From WQXF01 sp031553615 (GTDB lineage Bacteria > Bacillota > Clostridia > Christensenellales > Aristaeellaceae): a stretch of DNA of 64,000 nucleotides. Made by a program: the position numbers and the translations under genes. The stretch's first letter is position 1. Each line of letters begins with the position of its first letter. Shown piece by piece: positions 42,094 to 50,468 of this stretch. The DNA lies in the NCBI GenBank assembly GCA_031553615.1, contig JAVBLJ010000020.1, positions 65,273 to 129,272 of the forward strand, written 5' to 3'. A model generated the notes under the pieces. It ran no database searches. It saw only the letters and a list, made by a program, of their open reading frames with translations, and was not told the origin of the DNA.

Positions 42094-43743
42094 TCACTCC
42101 ACCGAGAACAGGTAGTAGTACAGCGGCTGGCCGCCGTAGTGCATCTCGACCTCGCGATCCTCGAACATGCCTTGAATCTCGCCGGTCAATTGCTCCGCAT
42201 CCTCCCGGGAGGTATCCGCACCGTAGTAGACGGTGATCAGGTCGTCGCTGCCGGTGACCAGCACCTCCATGAGCTGCAGCGCCACCTCGCGCACATCGTG
42301 GCCCACCACGTGAATCTTGCCGTTGTAGATGCCGATGATGTCGCCCTCGTGGATTTCCTTATCTTCGAAGGTGGTATCGCGCACCGCGAAGGTAATCTGG
42401 CCCGACTTGATGCGGTTGGCCGCATCGGTCATGCGCTGGGCATTCTCCTCGGGCGAAGCATCGGGTTGGAAGGCCAACGCGCCGCCGATGCCCATCGCCA
42501 CGTTCTTGGTCGGAATCACCAGGACCTGCTTGGTCGCAAGCTCAGCGGCCTGCTGCGCTGCCAATATGATGTTGGTATTGTTGGGGAACACAAAGACCGT
42601 ATGGGCGTGCACCTTCTCGATAGCGCCGAGCAGATCGTCGATGCTGGGGTTCATGGTCTGGCCACCCTCGACGATTCCGTCGACCGCCAGTTCATGGAAT
42701 ATCTTCGAAAAGCCTTCGCCCACCGATACCGCCACCATGCCGTAATCGGCGACTGGGGCTTCGGGCTTGGCGTTGCGGGCTTGCTCAGCCTGCTTCTCAC
42801 GGCGCTGCTCCACCATGTTCTCGATCTTCAGGCTGGTCAGCTCGCCCATGGCCAGCGCGTACTGTAGCGCCTTGCCGGGATCGTTGGTGTGCACGTGCAC
42901 CTTGACCAGCGAAAAATCGCCAACCACCACCACGCAATCGCCGATACGCGCCAAGCGGCGGCGGAAGGTGCCGATGTCGGTATCGGTCACGGTAGGCGAC
43001 ATGTTTTGGATCAGGAATTCGGTACAATACGCGAACTGGATGTCCTCCATCGCGTCGTGATCGTCCTCAAAGGCGAAGGGCGAGCCCGCAGCCACCTCGG
43101 TGGCGGCATCCTCGATGCGTTCGCCGCGCAGGATGGCACGGTACCCGGCGTAGATGGTCAACAGGCCTTGACCGCCCGCATCCACCACGCCCGCCTGCTT
43201 GAGCGCAGGCAGCATGTCCGGCGTCTTTTTAAGGATGGCATCGCCGCTGCGCATCACTGCATCCATCATGGCCAGCATATCGTCCGGCTCCAGCTGCGCT
43301 TGGCGGATCGCATCCTCGGCAATCACTCGCGCCACGGTGAGAATGGTGCCCTCCTTGGGCTTCATGATGGCCTTGTATGCGGTCTCTGCGCCGCACTTGA
43401 GCGCCTGCGCGAACGTGGCGGGGGTCAGCTCGGCCACGCCCTCCAGCCCACGCGCAAAGCCACGAAATATCTGCGAAAGAATGACGCCGGAGTTGCCTCG
43501 CGCGCCCTTCAGCGCGCCCTTGGCCACGGTCTCCGCCACCATCGCTACCGAAGTTTGATCGTTGCTGTTCATCTCCTTGACGGTGGATTTCATCGTCAGG
43601 GACATGTTGGTGCCGGTATCCCCATCGGGCACCGGGAACACGTTGAGCGCGTCGATCAACTCGCGATTTTTTTCCAGCAGGGCCGCGCCTGCGATCACCA
43701 TCTCTTTGAACACCAAACCATCTATGGTCAAATGAGCCAACAT
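42094..43743 (-). CDS. yloV: YloV, DAK2-domain protein related to FakA
   Basis: 549 residues from ATG 43743, after GGAGG. The DAK2 kinase domain (about 1-200) has ALNVFPVPDGDTGTNMSLTM, whose aspartates bind Mg-ATP, and ARGNSGVILSQIFRGFA. A middle domain and a C-terminal DegV-related half follow (VFVFPNNTNIILAAQQAAEL). FakA phosphorylates fatty acids held by FakB (DegV) proteins. No fakB gene is nearby. It follows yloU, as in B. subtilis. Confidence 0.92.
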   Translation of the reverse strand: MLAHLTIDGLVFKEMVIAGAALLEKNRELIDALNVFPVPDGDTGTNMSLTMKSTVKEMNSNDQTSVAMVAETVAKGALKGARGNSGVILSQIFRGFARGLEGVAELTPATFAQALKCGAETAYKAIMKPKEGTILTVARVIAEDAIRQAQLEPDDMLAMMDAVMRSGDAILKKTPDMLPALKQAGVVDAGGQGLLTIYAGYRAILRGERIEDAATEVAAGSPFAFEDDHDAMEDIQFAYCTEFLIQNMSPTVTDTDIGTFRRRLARIGDCVVVVGDFSLVKVHVHTNDPGKALQYALAMGELTSLKIENMVEQRREKQAEQARNAKPEAPVADYGMVAVSVGEGFSKIFHELAVDGIVEGGQTMNPSIDDLLGAIEKVHAHTVFVFPNNTNIILAAQQAAELATKQVLVIPTKNVAMGIGGALAFQPDASPEENAQRMTDAANRIKSGQITFAVRDTTFEDKEIHEGDIIGIYNGKIHVVGHDVREVALQLMEVLVTGSDDLITVYYGADTSREDAEQLTGEIQGMFEDREVEMHYGGQPLYYYLFSVE

Positions 43744-43796
43744 GCTCGCCTCCAGTTCGCTGCAAAAATGGCGCTGGCGTTTCCACGCCTCAACGC

Positions 43797-44147
43797 TTAA
43801 ATGCGGATGCCCTCCACGGTGATGTTGACGTGCCGCACCTTCACGCCCGTCATGCTTTCCATTTTGTAGCGAACCGTCTCCGTGATGGCGCTGCACACCG
43901 CCGCGATGGAGATGCCGTACTCAACGATGATGAACAAATCCACGTCGATCATGTCCTCGCTCATGCGCAGCTGAACGCCCTTGGTGAGCGCCTCGCGGCC
44001 CAGCCACTCCACAAACCCATCCTTGGCGCGCTTGGACGACATGGCGACGATGCCGTAGCATTCCAGCGCGGCATACCCGGCAACCTTCAGCAGCACGTCC
44101 TCCGTAATGGAGATGGTGCCGATCTCATTTCGAATCTTGCATTCCAT
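43797..44147 (-). CDS. yloU: Asp23/Gls24-family protein YloU
   Basis: 116 residues from ATG 44147, after AGGAGG. The Asp23 pattern is clear: GTISITEDVLLKVAGYAALECYGIVAM, then LRMSEDMIDVDLFIIVEYGISIAAV and VKVRHVNITVEGIRI. Family members are cytoplasmic or membrane-associated and are linked to envelope homeostasis; the exact role of YloU is unknown. It is coupled to yloV, 53 bases downstream, and is divergent from rpmB. Confidence 0.92.
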   Translation of the reverse strand: MECKIRNEIGTISITEDVLLKVAGYAALECYGIVAMSSKRAKDGFVEWLGREALTKGVQLRMSEDMIDVDLFIIVEYGISIAAVCSAITETVRYKMESMTGVKVRHVNITVEGIRI

Positions 44148-44213
44148 GGTCAACCCTCCTTGCAAGGCAAGCCTTTTAACCCCGCTTGTTCGGTCAGCTT
44201 ATGATCCCAGCTT

Positions 44214-44231
44214 GCGATCCCATCGGATCGC
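44214..44231. promoter_or_regulatory. Small inverted repeat at the yloU transcription start
   Basis: GCGATCC / GGATCGC with a four-base centre, placed just after the -10 box of the yloU promoter. It could be an operator or a 5' hairpin. Confidence 0.4.
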
Positions 44232-44236
44232 CCCTA

Positions 44237-44265
44237 AGTATACAGGAATCCGCGCGCTGGCGCAA
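44237..44265 (-). promoter_or_regulatory. Promoter of yloU-yloV
   Basis: Minus-strand -35 TTGCGC at 44260-44265, 17-base spacer, -10 TATACT at 44237-44242. Confidence 0.7.
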
Positions 44266-44349
44266 CAGAAAATCCGCTTTGATGATTCGGCGTGCGTTTG
44301 GGGGAGCAAAAATTGCGCAAAGTTTGCCCGCAAACGTCATAAAAAAAGC

Positions 44350-44378
44350 TTGCCATTTTCCCCATCAGATGATACACT
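44350..44378 (+). promoter_or_regulatory. Promoter of rpmB
   Basis: -35 TTGCCA at 44350-44355, 17-base spacer ending TGA, -10 TACACT at 44373-44378. Confidence 0.75.
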
Positions 44379-44426
44379 GTGTTAGCTTTGATTGTGATCC
44401 GCTCCTGAAGGAGGTGTAGTGTCTAT

Positions 44427-44618
44427 ATGAGCAAGTCCTGTGCGGTTTGCGCCAAGGGTTCTATGTCCGGCAATGCGGTCAGCCACTCCAATCGCAAGAC
44501 TCGCCGCGTCTGGAAGCCGAATACTCAGCGTGTCCGTGTCGTCGTTGGGGGCAGCGTTTGCACAATGAACGTTTGCACGCGGTGCCTGCGTAGCGGCAAG
44601 GTTCAGCGCGCGCTGTAA
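44427..44618 (+). CDS. rpmB: 50S ribosomal protein L28
   Basis: 63 residues from ATG 44427, after AAGGAGGTG. L28 features: KGSMSGNAVSHSNRKTRRVWKPNTQ. Two CxxC pairs (CAVC and CTRC) mark the zinc-binding form of L28, so no zinc-free paralogue is implied here. It is divergent from yloU and convergent with the spoVM-like gene, as in B. subtilis. Confidence 0.98.
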   Translation: MSKSCAVCAKGSMSGNAVSHSNRKTRRVWKPNTQRVRVVVGGSVCTMNVCTRCLRSGKVQRAL

Positions 44619-44659
44619 TCCTCCTTTGTTTCGTATTACTGTCCCATTATTGTATAAGC

Positions 44660-44689
44660 AAAAAACCGAGCGTATGCCCGGTTTTTTTG
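44660..44689 (+). terminator. Bidirectional terminator between rpmB and the spoVM-like gene
   Basis: AAAAAACCG-A-GC / GC-C-CGGTTTTTTT with a four-base loop. Runs of A on the left and T on the right serve both convergent transcripts. Confidence 0.8.
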
Positions 44690-44726
44690 TTGCCCATCGT
44701 TCCTCTTCCCTGCCGGTATGTAAAGA

Positions 44727-44807
44727 TCAGGTATTCTTGGGCGCAAACAGGCGCAGGATTCCGCGCAGAAAACGGGGCGCGCGCAGGCACACCATCCGAA
44801 CGCTCAT
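44727..44807 (-). CDS. spoVM: SpoVM-like 26-residue sporulation peptide
   Basis: A 26-codon gene from ATG 44807 to TGA, with GGAAGGGG about six bases before the start. The peptide (begins MSVRMVCLRAP, then RFLRGILRLFAPKNT) has exactly the length of B. subtilis SpoVM and keeps its core: a basic residue, a helix-breaking proline, then K/R-F-L-x-G-I-V/L-R and a hydrophobic end. SpoVM is an amphipathic helix that senses membrane curvature on the forespore and anchors the coat protein SpoIVA. In B. subtilis it lies between the rpe/thiN end of the prpC-prkC-rsgA-rpe run and rpmB; that is its place here. The N-terminal residues before the proline are diverged. Confidence 0.82.
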   Translation of the reverse strand: MSVRMVCLRAPRFLRGILRLFAPKNT

Positions 44808-44844
44808 GAGTATCCCCTTCCTTTCCCAGCCGTCGGGCCCTCTA

Positions 44845-45063
44845 TTAGCCCGCGATGATCAAAAAGAAACCCACAAGGATCAAGACAACCCCCAGCAACA
44901 GCGCCCAGAGCCAAAAGGGCACCACCAGGAACACCAGTATCAGCCCCAGTACGACCAGTCCAATCCCGATCAGCGTGAGGCCAAACGTGTTCGCCTTGAC
45001 TGCTACCTCTTTGGTGGCCTTCGTTGTGGTTATGGGCGCGCAGTTTCGACCGCGACCAATCAT
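44845..45063 (-). CDS. Small two-helix membrane protein
   Basis: 72 residues if it starts at ATG 45063, which has GGGGTGA before it; an upstream in-frame ATG at 45114 has no ribosome site but would add a basic, aromatic stretch (MNLNRFFRVEWGSG). Two membrane helices at about 28-48 and 50-70 (TLIGIGLVVLGLILVFLVV, LLLGVVLILVGFFLIIAG). I know no family for it. It lies between rpe and the spoVM-like gene, where B. subtilis has thiN, so it may be cotranscribed with spoVM and serve in sporulation. Confidence 0.65.
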   Translation of the reverse strand: MIGRGRNCAPITTTKATKEVAVKANTFGLTLIGIGLVVLGLILVFLVVPFWLWALLLGVVLILVGFFLIIAG

Positions 45064-45183
45064 GCCAATCACCCCGCTACCCCATTCTACGCGGAAGAAT
45101 CGATTTAAGTTCATCAAATTGAGCGCACCAAAAGAAATGCCCGGCATTTCGCCGAGCATTTCCCGTAGCCCAATGCACTCACC

Positions 45184-45828
45184 CTATGCGCGCACAGCCC
45201 GAACCACCGCGGCGGGGTCGTCCGCGCCCACCAACGCGCTGCCCATCACCAGCACATTGGCTCCGGCCTGCGCCGCATCGGCAAAGGTTTGCAGATCGAT
45301 ACCGCCGTCCACCTCTAGGCGGGCGTCCGAGCCGATCGCATCCAGCATGGCCTGAATCCGAGGCAGCTTCTCCAGCGCGGTGCGAATCAGCTTCTGCCCG
45401 CCAAACCCGGGCTCCACGGTCATCACCAGCACCAAATCCACCAGCGGCAGCAGCGGCTCCAGCACCTCGGCCGGGGTTCCCGGCTTTATGCTGATACCCG
45501 GCTTCGCGCCCAACGCGCGTATCTCCCGCAGCAGCGCGGGCACGTCGCCGGGTATCTCCTGGTGGATGGTCAAGTAATCCGCGCCCGCGCGCACGAATTG
45601 CTCGGCATAGCGCTCCGGGCAGTCCATCATCAGGTGCACATCCAGGCAGAGCGCAGTCTCGGCCCGCAGCGCGTTCACCACCCCAGGGCCAAAGTTCAAA
45701 TTGGGCACAAAATGCCCGTCCATTACGTCCACATGCACCCAATCTATCCCCGCCGCCTCCATGCGGCGCAGCGCCTGACCGATCTCCAAAGGATTGGCGG
45801 CCAGCAAAGACGCAGAAACCTTCATCAT
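45184..45828 (-). CDS. rpe: Ribulose-phosphate 3-epimerase
   Basis: 214 residues. TIM barrel with KVSASLLAANPLEIG, HVDVMDGHFVPNLNFGPGV (metal and catalytic aspartate), LDVHLMMDCPERY, MTVEPGFGGQKL and LEVDGGIDLQT. It converts ribulose-5-phosphate and xylulose-5-phosphate in the pentose phosphate pathway. Two ATG codons lie in tandem at the start, after AGGGGGG. It follows rsgA, 15 bases downstream, as in B. subtilis. Confidence 0.97.
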   Translation of the reverse strand: MMKVSASLLAANPLEIGQALRRMEAAGIDWVHVDVMDGHFVPNLNFGPGVVNALRAETALCLDVHLMMDCPERYAEQFVRAGADYLTIHQEIPGDVPALLREIRALGAKPGISIKPGTPAEVLEPLLPLVDLVLVMTVEPGFGGQKLIRTALEKLPRIQAMLDAIGSDARLEVDGGIDLQTFADAAQAGANVLVMGSALVGADDPAAVVRAVRA

Positions 45829-45843
45829 AACATCCCCCCTGTT

Positions 45844-46746
45844 TCAGTGATAGCGATCCTTCCATTGCGCGCGCACTTCCTGCAGCAGCGTGCGGTATCG
45901 CTCGAGCCGCTGAGCGTGTGGCTTTCCCTGGCTTTGCGAGACCTCGCGCACCGCGCAGCCCGGTTCCCGGTCGTGCAGGCAGGGCTGGAAGCGGCATTGC
46001 GCAGCCAGCTCGTCAAATTCCGGATAGAACTGGCAGAGCTCCTCGGGCGGCAGCGTTTCCCAAAGCTCCAGCAGGCTAAAGCCCGGCGTATCGACCACCA
46101 GCGCATCCCCACAGCGCAGGAGCCGCGCATGGCGGGTGGTGTGTCGGCCCCGCTCGGTGCGCTGACTAAGCGATCCGGTGGTGAGCTCCAGGCCATACAG
46201 CGCGTTGAGCAACGAGCTTTTGCCCACCGCCGATTGCCCCGCAAAGCAGCTGATGTGCCCGCTCAGCCGCAAGCGCAGAGCGTCGACCCCTTCGCCGGTC
46301 TCGGCGCTGACCACCAGCGAATCGACCCCCGAGGCACCGTATTGCTCGGCGAGGTTCGGACCCAGCCCCCCCTCCAAATCGGCCTTGTTGATGCACAGCA
46401 GGGGCGCGATGCCCGCGCGCCTGGCCCAAACCAGCAGCCGGTCGATCAGCAGCAGATCGGGCTGCGGGGAGGGCGCGACCACCAGCGCCATCTGCTCCAC
46501 GTTGGCCACCGGAGGCCGCAAGCACTCGCTCTTTCGGGGCAGAATGTCGTCGATCCAGCCGTGGATATCGCCCTCGCCCGGTGTGCAGAGCACGCGGTCG
46601 CCCACCAGCGGCGTGCGCTTCTCGCGCCGGAAGATGCCGCGAGCGCGCAGCACGTGCTCCTGGCCGTCGGCGACGCTCAGCACGGTGTATAGCCCTCCCA
46701 CGCCATAGAGTATGATCGCTTCGGTTTGCGTTTGACGTCCCTCCAT
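45844..46746 (-). CDS. rsgA: Ribosome small subunit GTPase RsgA
   Basis: 300 residues. The start at ATG 46746 (MEGRQTQTEAIILYGVGGLYTVL) fits the family N-terminus though its ribosome site is weak. An OB fold is followed by a circularly permuted GTPase: NKAD (G4) comes before GQSAVGKSSLLNAL (G1), then GRHTTRHARLL (G2) and DTPGFSLLEL (G3). A C-terminal zinc site has C-x5-C-x-H-x5-C (CRFQPCLHDREPGC). RsgA checks maturing 30S subunits. It lies downstream of prkC; RsgA is a known PrkC/PrpC substrate in Bacillota. Confidence 0.96.
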   Translation of the reverse strand: MEGRQTQTEAIILYGVGGLYTVLSVADGQEHVLRARGIFRREKRTPLVGDRVLCTPGEGDIHGWIDDILPRKSECLRPPVANVEQMALVVAPSPQPDLLLIDRLLVWARRAGIAPLLCINKADLEGGLGPNLAEQYGASGVDSLVVSAETGEGVDALRLRLSGHISCFAGQSAVGKSSLLNALYGLELTTGSLSQRTERGRHTTRHARLLRCGDALVVDTPGFSLLELWETLPPEELCQFYPEFDELAAQCRFQPCLHDREPGCAVREVSQSQGKPHAQRLERYRTLLQEVRAQWKDRYH

Positions 46747-46812
46747 CTCAAGTGCTTTCAAGCGGGTCTCAAGCCGCTGTCCCGGCCCTATTCCGCCCCG
46801 GCTTGCCGCCGC

Positions 46813-48669
46813 TTATTCAAACAGAATCTGCTTCTCGTCGGCCATTACGTCGTCGATATACAGTCGATACACCATGCTTCCGCTGATGCTGCTGCGCAGC
46901 TCCACCACGATGGTGCTGGTTCCCGCCAGCGCGTGCTTCGCCGCATACTGCTCGGTCTCACGGCCATCCGGGTCTATGAGCACCACGCGCACCTTCGCGC
47001 CGCCTTCCGGTATCTGTACCTGAATGGAAACCTCCTTGCGGAAGGGACGCGAATCGAAGCGCCCCACGCTGAGGTCGACTTCGGATTCGGGGAACACGTT
47101 CTCGCCCACCCTGGGGTCTTGGGACATCACCAGGGTATCCTGGCGCGAATTATCCACGTCCACAAAGCTGATATCGCCCACGTGCAGGCCCAGCGAATGG
47201 AGCGTCGCCTCCACCTGGGTAAAGGGCTGATTGGAAAGATCGGGCATCACCACCACGCCGCCGCTCACGTGCAAATCCACCAGCATGCCGTCGTCCGCAT
47301 CGGCTCCGGCCACGGGCACCTGCTGGATCACCTGGCCGACGGGCGCATCCGAAAGCTCGACCAGCACGTCGCCCAGCGATAGCCCGTGTTCGTCGAGCAG
47401 CACCTCGGCCGCCTCCAGCGTCATTCCAATAACGCCGGGCACCTGCACTTGGCCCGAGCCCAGGCTGATGTGCAGCAGCGCTTGGCCGTTGCGCGCAATC
47501 TCCACGCCCTCCAGCGGTTCCTGCGAAATAATGAAGCCTGGAAGCACCACATCGTGATGCTCACCCATGATAATCGCCTGAATCTGCGCCTTGTGCAGCA
47601 CATCGAGAGCGACCGTTTTTTCCAAGCCCACCACCCCGGGCATGGCGGTGTAGTTGGTCATGTGAAGCCAAAAGCTGTAGCCCGCAAACCCAATTACGCC
47701 CAGCACCCCCGCGCACAGCAGCAGCGTGAGCCCAAAGAGCATCCGACCGCGCCACTTGCGGCGGGAGCGCGCCTCCCGGGTGGATACCGGCTGATGGACC
47801 AGCGTATCCTGCGGAGCCATGGTGGGCCGCATCTTCACAAACCCGCCCTCGGGCTGGCGCAGCGCGCGCCGCAAATCGAAAGCCATCTGCTCCGCATTGG
47901 CGTACCGCTGCGCAAGGCTTTTGCACATCGCCTTGGCCAGCACCTGCTCCACGGCGGGCGTCACCTCGGGCGCATAGATCGAAACCGGCTTAGCCGGATC
48001 GTTGATATGCTGCATCGCCACCGCCACGGGCGCATCGCCATCGAAGGGCACGCGACCCGCCAGCATCTCATAAAGAACCACGCCCATGGAGTAAAGGTCA
48101 CTCGCCTCGGCGACCGGCTTGCCCTTGGCCTGTTCGGGCGAGAAATAGTGCACCGAACCCATCACGCCGTCGCCCACCGTCACGGTGCTGCTGTCGGTCA
48201 TGCGCGCGATGCCGAAATCGGCGATCTTCACGTTGCCGTGGATATCGACCAATATGTTCTGCGGCTTGATGTCGCGGTGGATGATGTGCTTTTGATGCGC
48301 GTGCCGAATCGCCGCCAACGATTGCAGCGCGATCCGGACGGCCTCGGAGAGCGGAAGCCTGCCCCGCTCCTGAATCAGTTCCTTCAGCGTGCTGCCCTCG
48401 ACGTACTCCATCACCAGGTAGCGCACGTCGTCCTCCTCGCCGATGTCGATGAGGTTGACGATGTTGGGATGCTGCACCTTGGCACAGGCCATGGCCTCGC
48501 GGTCAAAGCGGCGCAGGAACTCCTGATCCTTGCTGTATTCCGCGCGCAGCACCTTGACGGCCACGGTGTTTTGCGTGCGCAAATCCCGCGCGCGGTACAC
48601 CACCGCCATGCCGCCGCTGCCAATCAATGCGTCGATGTGGTATCTTTTGGCCAGCGTCTTACCGATCAT
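46813..48669 (-). CDS. prkC: PASTA-domain serine/threonine kinase PrkC
   Basis: 618 residues. The kinase domain has GSGGMA at 17-22, the catalytic lysine K39, HRDIKPQN at 131-138 and DFG at 151-153. One membrane segment lies at about 310-334. Three PASTA domains follow (about 340-406, 407-472, 473-540), then a beta-rich C-terminal domain (SIQVQIPEGGAKVRVVLIDPDG). PrkC senses muropeptides and governs spore germination and wall synthesis. It overlaps prpC by four bases (ATGA) and is cotranscribed with it. Confidence 0.97.
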   Translation of the reverse strand: MIGKTLAKRYHIDALIGSGGMAVVYRARDLRTQNTVAVKVLRAEYSKDQEFLRRFDREAMACAKVQHPNIVNLIDIGEEDDVRYLVMEYVEGSTLKELIQERGRLPLSEAVRIALQSLAAIRHAHQKHIIHRDIKPQNILVDIHGNVKIADFGIARMTDSSTVTVGDGVMGSVHYFSPEQAKGKPVAEASDLYSMGVVLYEMLAGRVPFDGDAPVAVAMQHINDPAKPVSIYAPEVTPAVEQVLAKAMCKSLAQRYANAEQMAFDLRRALRQPEGGFVKMRPTMAPQDTLVHQPVSTREARSRRKWRGRMLFGLTLLLCAGVLGVIGFAGYSFWLHMTNYTAMPGVVGLEKTVALDVLHKAQIQAIIMGEHHDVVLPGFIISQEPLEGVEIARNGQALLHISLGSGQVQVPGVIGMTLEAAEVLLDEHGLSLGDVLVELSDAPVGQVIQQVPVAGADADDGMLVDLHVSGGVVVMPDLSNQPFTQVEATLHSLGLHVGDISFVDVDNSRQDTLVMSQDPRVGENVFPESEVDLSVGRFDSRPFRKEVSIQVQIPEGGAKVRVVLIDPDGRETEQYAAKHALAGTSTIVVELRSSISGSMVYRLYIDDVMADEKQILFE

Positions 48670-49382
48670 GCGCCCACCTCCCCGCCAAGTTCCAGCAGGA
48701 GCAGGGTGATGTTGTCATATCCGCCGGCTGCCAGCGCCGCGGCAAGCAAAGCGTCAGCCGCTTCGGCCAAATCGCTCTTCGCGATATGCTCGGCGATGGC
48801 CTCGTCCGATATCATGCTGGAAAGCCCGTCGCTGCAGAGCAGGAAGCGGTCGCCCGGTTGGATGTCGAGCTCCATCAGGTCGGCCTCCACATGCCCCGCA
48901 GTGCCCAGCGACCGCGTAATCACGCTGCGGTACGGATGTGCGCGGGCCTCCTCCGGAGTCAGCACGCCCATGCGCATCAGCTCGCCGACCACCGAATGAT
49001 CCTGCGTGCGCTGCGCCAGCGAGCCCCCCCTATACAGGTAGCAGCGGCTATCACCCACATGGGCAAGCAACACGGCCTCGCCCTGCACGGTAAGCAAGGT
49101 GAGCGTGGTGCCCATGCCATGGCAGGCCGCATCCTCCTTCGAGCGCTGCAGCAGCACGATGTTGGTCTCCTGCACAGCGTTTTGGAGCACCGCGATGCTC
49201 GGCGCGCGATCGGCCAATCGGGTGCGCATGCTCTCGATCGCCAGCCTGCTGGCCACGTCGCCCGCATTGTGCCCCCCCATGCCGTCCGCCACTGCAAACA
49301 CGCCGTTCTCAGGCATCACCAGCGCAAAGTCCTCGTTGACCTTGCGCACTTTGCCCACATCGGTTCGCATCTCACAACGCAT
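48666..49382 (-). CDS. prpC: PP2C-type serine/threonine phosphatase PrpC
   Basis: 238 residues from ATG 49382, one base after the rlmN stop. PP2C motifs: TDVGKVRKVNEDF, FAVADGMGGHNAGDVAS, GMGTTLTLL, LAHVGDSRCYLYRGG, ITRSLGT, FLLCSDGLSSMI and GGYDNITLLLL. It reverses phosphorylation by the adjacent PrkC. Its 3' end overlaps prkC. Confidence 0.96.
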   Translation of the reverse strand: MRCEMRTDVGKVRKVNEDFALVMPENGVFAVADGMGGHNAGDVASRLAIESMRTRLADRAPSIAVLQNAVQETNIVLLQRSKEDAACHGMGTTLTLLTVQGEAVLLAHVGDSRCYLYRGGSLAQRTQDHSVVGELMRMGVLTPEEARAHPYRSVITRSLGTAGHVEADLMELDIQPGDRFLLCSDGLSSMISDEAIAEHIAKSDLAEAADALLAAALAAGGYDNITLLLLELGGEVGA

Positions 49383-49383
49383 G

Positions 49384-50463
49384 TCATTCCTCCTTCGAGC
49401 CGCCGCCCTCGTCACCCGTCTTTTCGACCATCTTGTCATCCTTTAGGTACGCACGGCGCAGCTGCCCGCAAGCTCCTTGTATATCGTCGCCCATCTCCCG
49501 GCGAATCGTCACGGAGATGTGCTGCTGTTCCAGCTCGGTTTGAAATGCGCGAATTTCGCGCGCTTCGGCGGCGCGGAGCCCGCGCTCGGCCACGGTGTTG
49601 AGCGGTATCAAGTTGACGTGGCACTGCAGGCGGCGCAACCGCCCGGCCAACTCGCGGGCATGCTCCGCCGACACGTTCACGCCCCGCACCAGCGCATATT
49701 CGAATATCACGCGCCGCCCGGTCTTTTCCACGTAGGCGCGGCAGGCGGCCAGCAACTGCTCCATCGGGTAGGCGCGGGCCACCGGCATCATCTGCGCGCG
49801 AATCTCGTCGTTGGGCGCGTGCAGCGATACGCTGAGCGTGACAGGCAGGCCCTCCTCCGCAAAGCGGAGCATCTGCGGCACCAGCCCGCAGGTGGAGAGC
49901 GATACGTTGCGCAGGCCGATGTTCAGCCCCTCGGCATCGCGCAGCAGGCGCAGGAAGCGCACCGTGTGCTCGTAGTTGTCCAGCGGCTCCCCGCTGCCCA
50001 TGAGCACCACGTTGTGCACCGATTCGCCCTGCTCCAGCAGCGTGTTGGCGCACAGCACCTGGCCAATCATCTCGCCGGCGGTTAAATCGCGGGCCTTGCC
50101 CTCCAGCGTAGAGGCGCAGAACGCGCAGCCCATCGCGCAGCCCACCTGCGTGGAAAGGCAGAGCGTCACGCCGTGGTGGTAGCGCATCAGCACGCCTTCG
50201 ATCACGTGACCGTCGCGCAGCCGGTACAGCAGCTTGATCGTGCCATCAAGCTTGGAGCGCAGCGTTTCGAGAATCTCCACCGGCCGATCGACCGCCTCGC
50301 GCCGGAGCCGCTCGCGCAGCGTGCCCGGCAGATTCAGCATGTCCTCAAACGCCGCGCCGCGATGCAGCCAACCAAACAATTGCTTGGCGCGGAATACCGG
50401 TTGCCCCCAGCCGCGCAGCAGGTCGGCCAGTTCCTCGGCGGTTTGCCCGTGAAGCTCTAGCAT
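49384..50463 (-). CDS. rlmN: 23S rRNA / tRNA adenine-C2 methyltransferase RlmN
   Basis: 359 residues from ATG 50463, with AGGTGA five bases before; an upstream GTG overlapping the rsmB stop is less likely. A radical SAM cluster site CAMGCAFCAS (CxxxCxxC) is present, with CLSTQVG before it, VLMGSGEPLDNYEH, NVSLSTCGLVP, LSVSLHAPNDEIR and the final cysteine in DIQGACGQL. It methylates A2503 of 23S rRNA and A37 of tRNA. Part of the fmt-rsmB-rlmN-prpC run. Confidence 0.96.
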   Translation of the reverse strand: MLELHGQTAEELADLLRGWGQPVFRAKQLFGWLHRGAAFEDMLNLPGTLRERLRREAVDRPVEILETLRSKLDGTIKLLYRLRDGHVIEGVLMRYHHGVTLCLSTQVGCAMGCAFCASTLEGKARDLTAGEMIGQVLCANTLLEQGESVHNVVLMGSGEPLDNYEHTVRFLRLLRDAEGLNIGLRNVSLSTCGLVPQMLRFAEEGLPVTLSVSLHAPNDEIRAQMMPVARAYPMEQLLAACRAYVEKTGRRVIFEYALVRGVNVSAEHARELAGRLRRLQCHVNLIPLNTVAERGLRAAEAREIRAFQTELEQQHISVTIRREMGDDIQGACGQLRRAYLKDDKMVEKTGDEGGGSKEE

Positions 50464-50468
50464 AGCGC

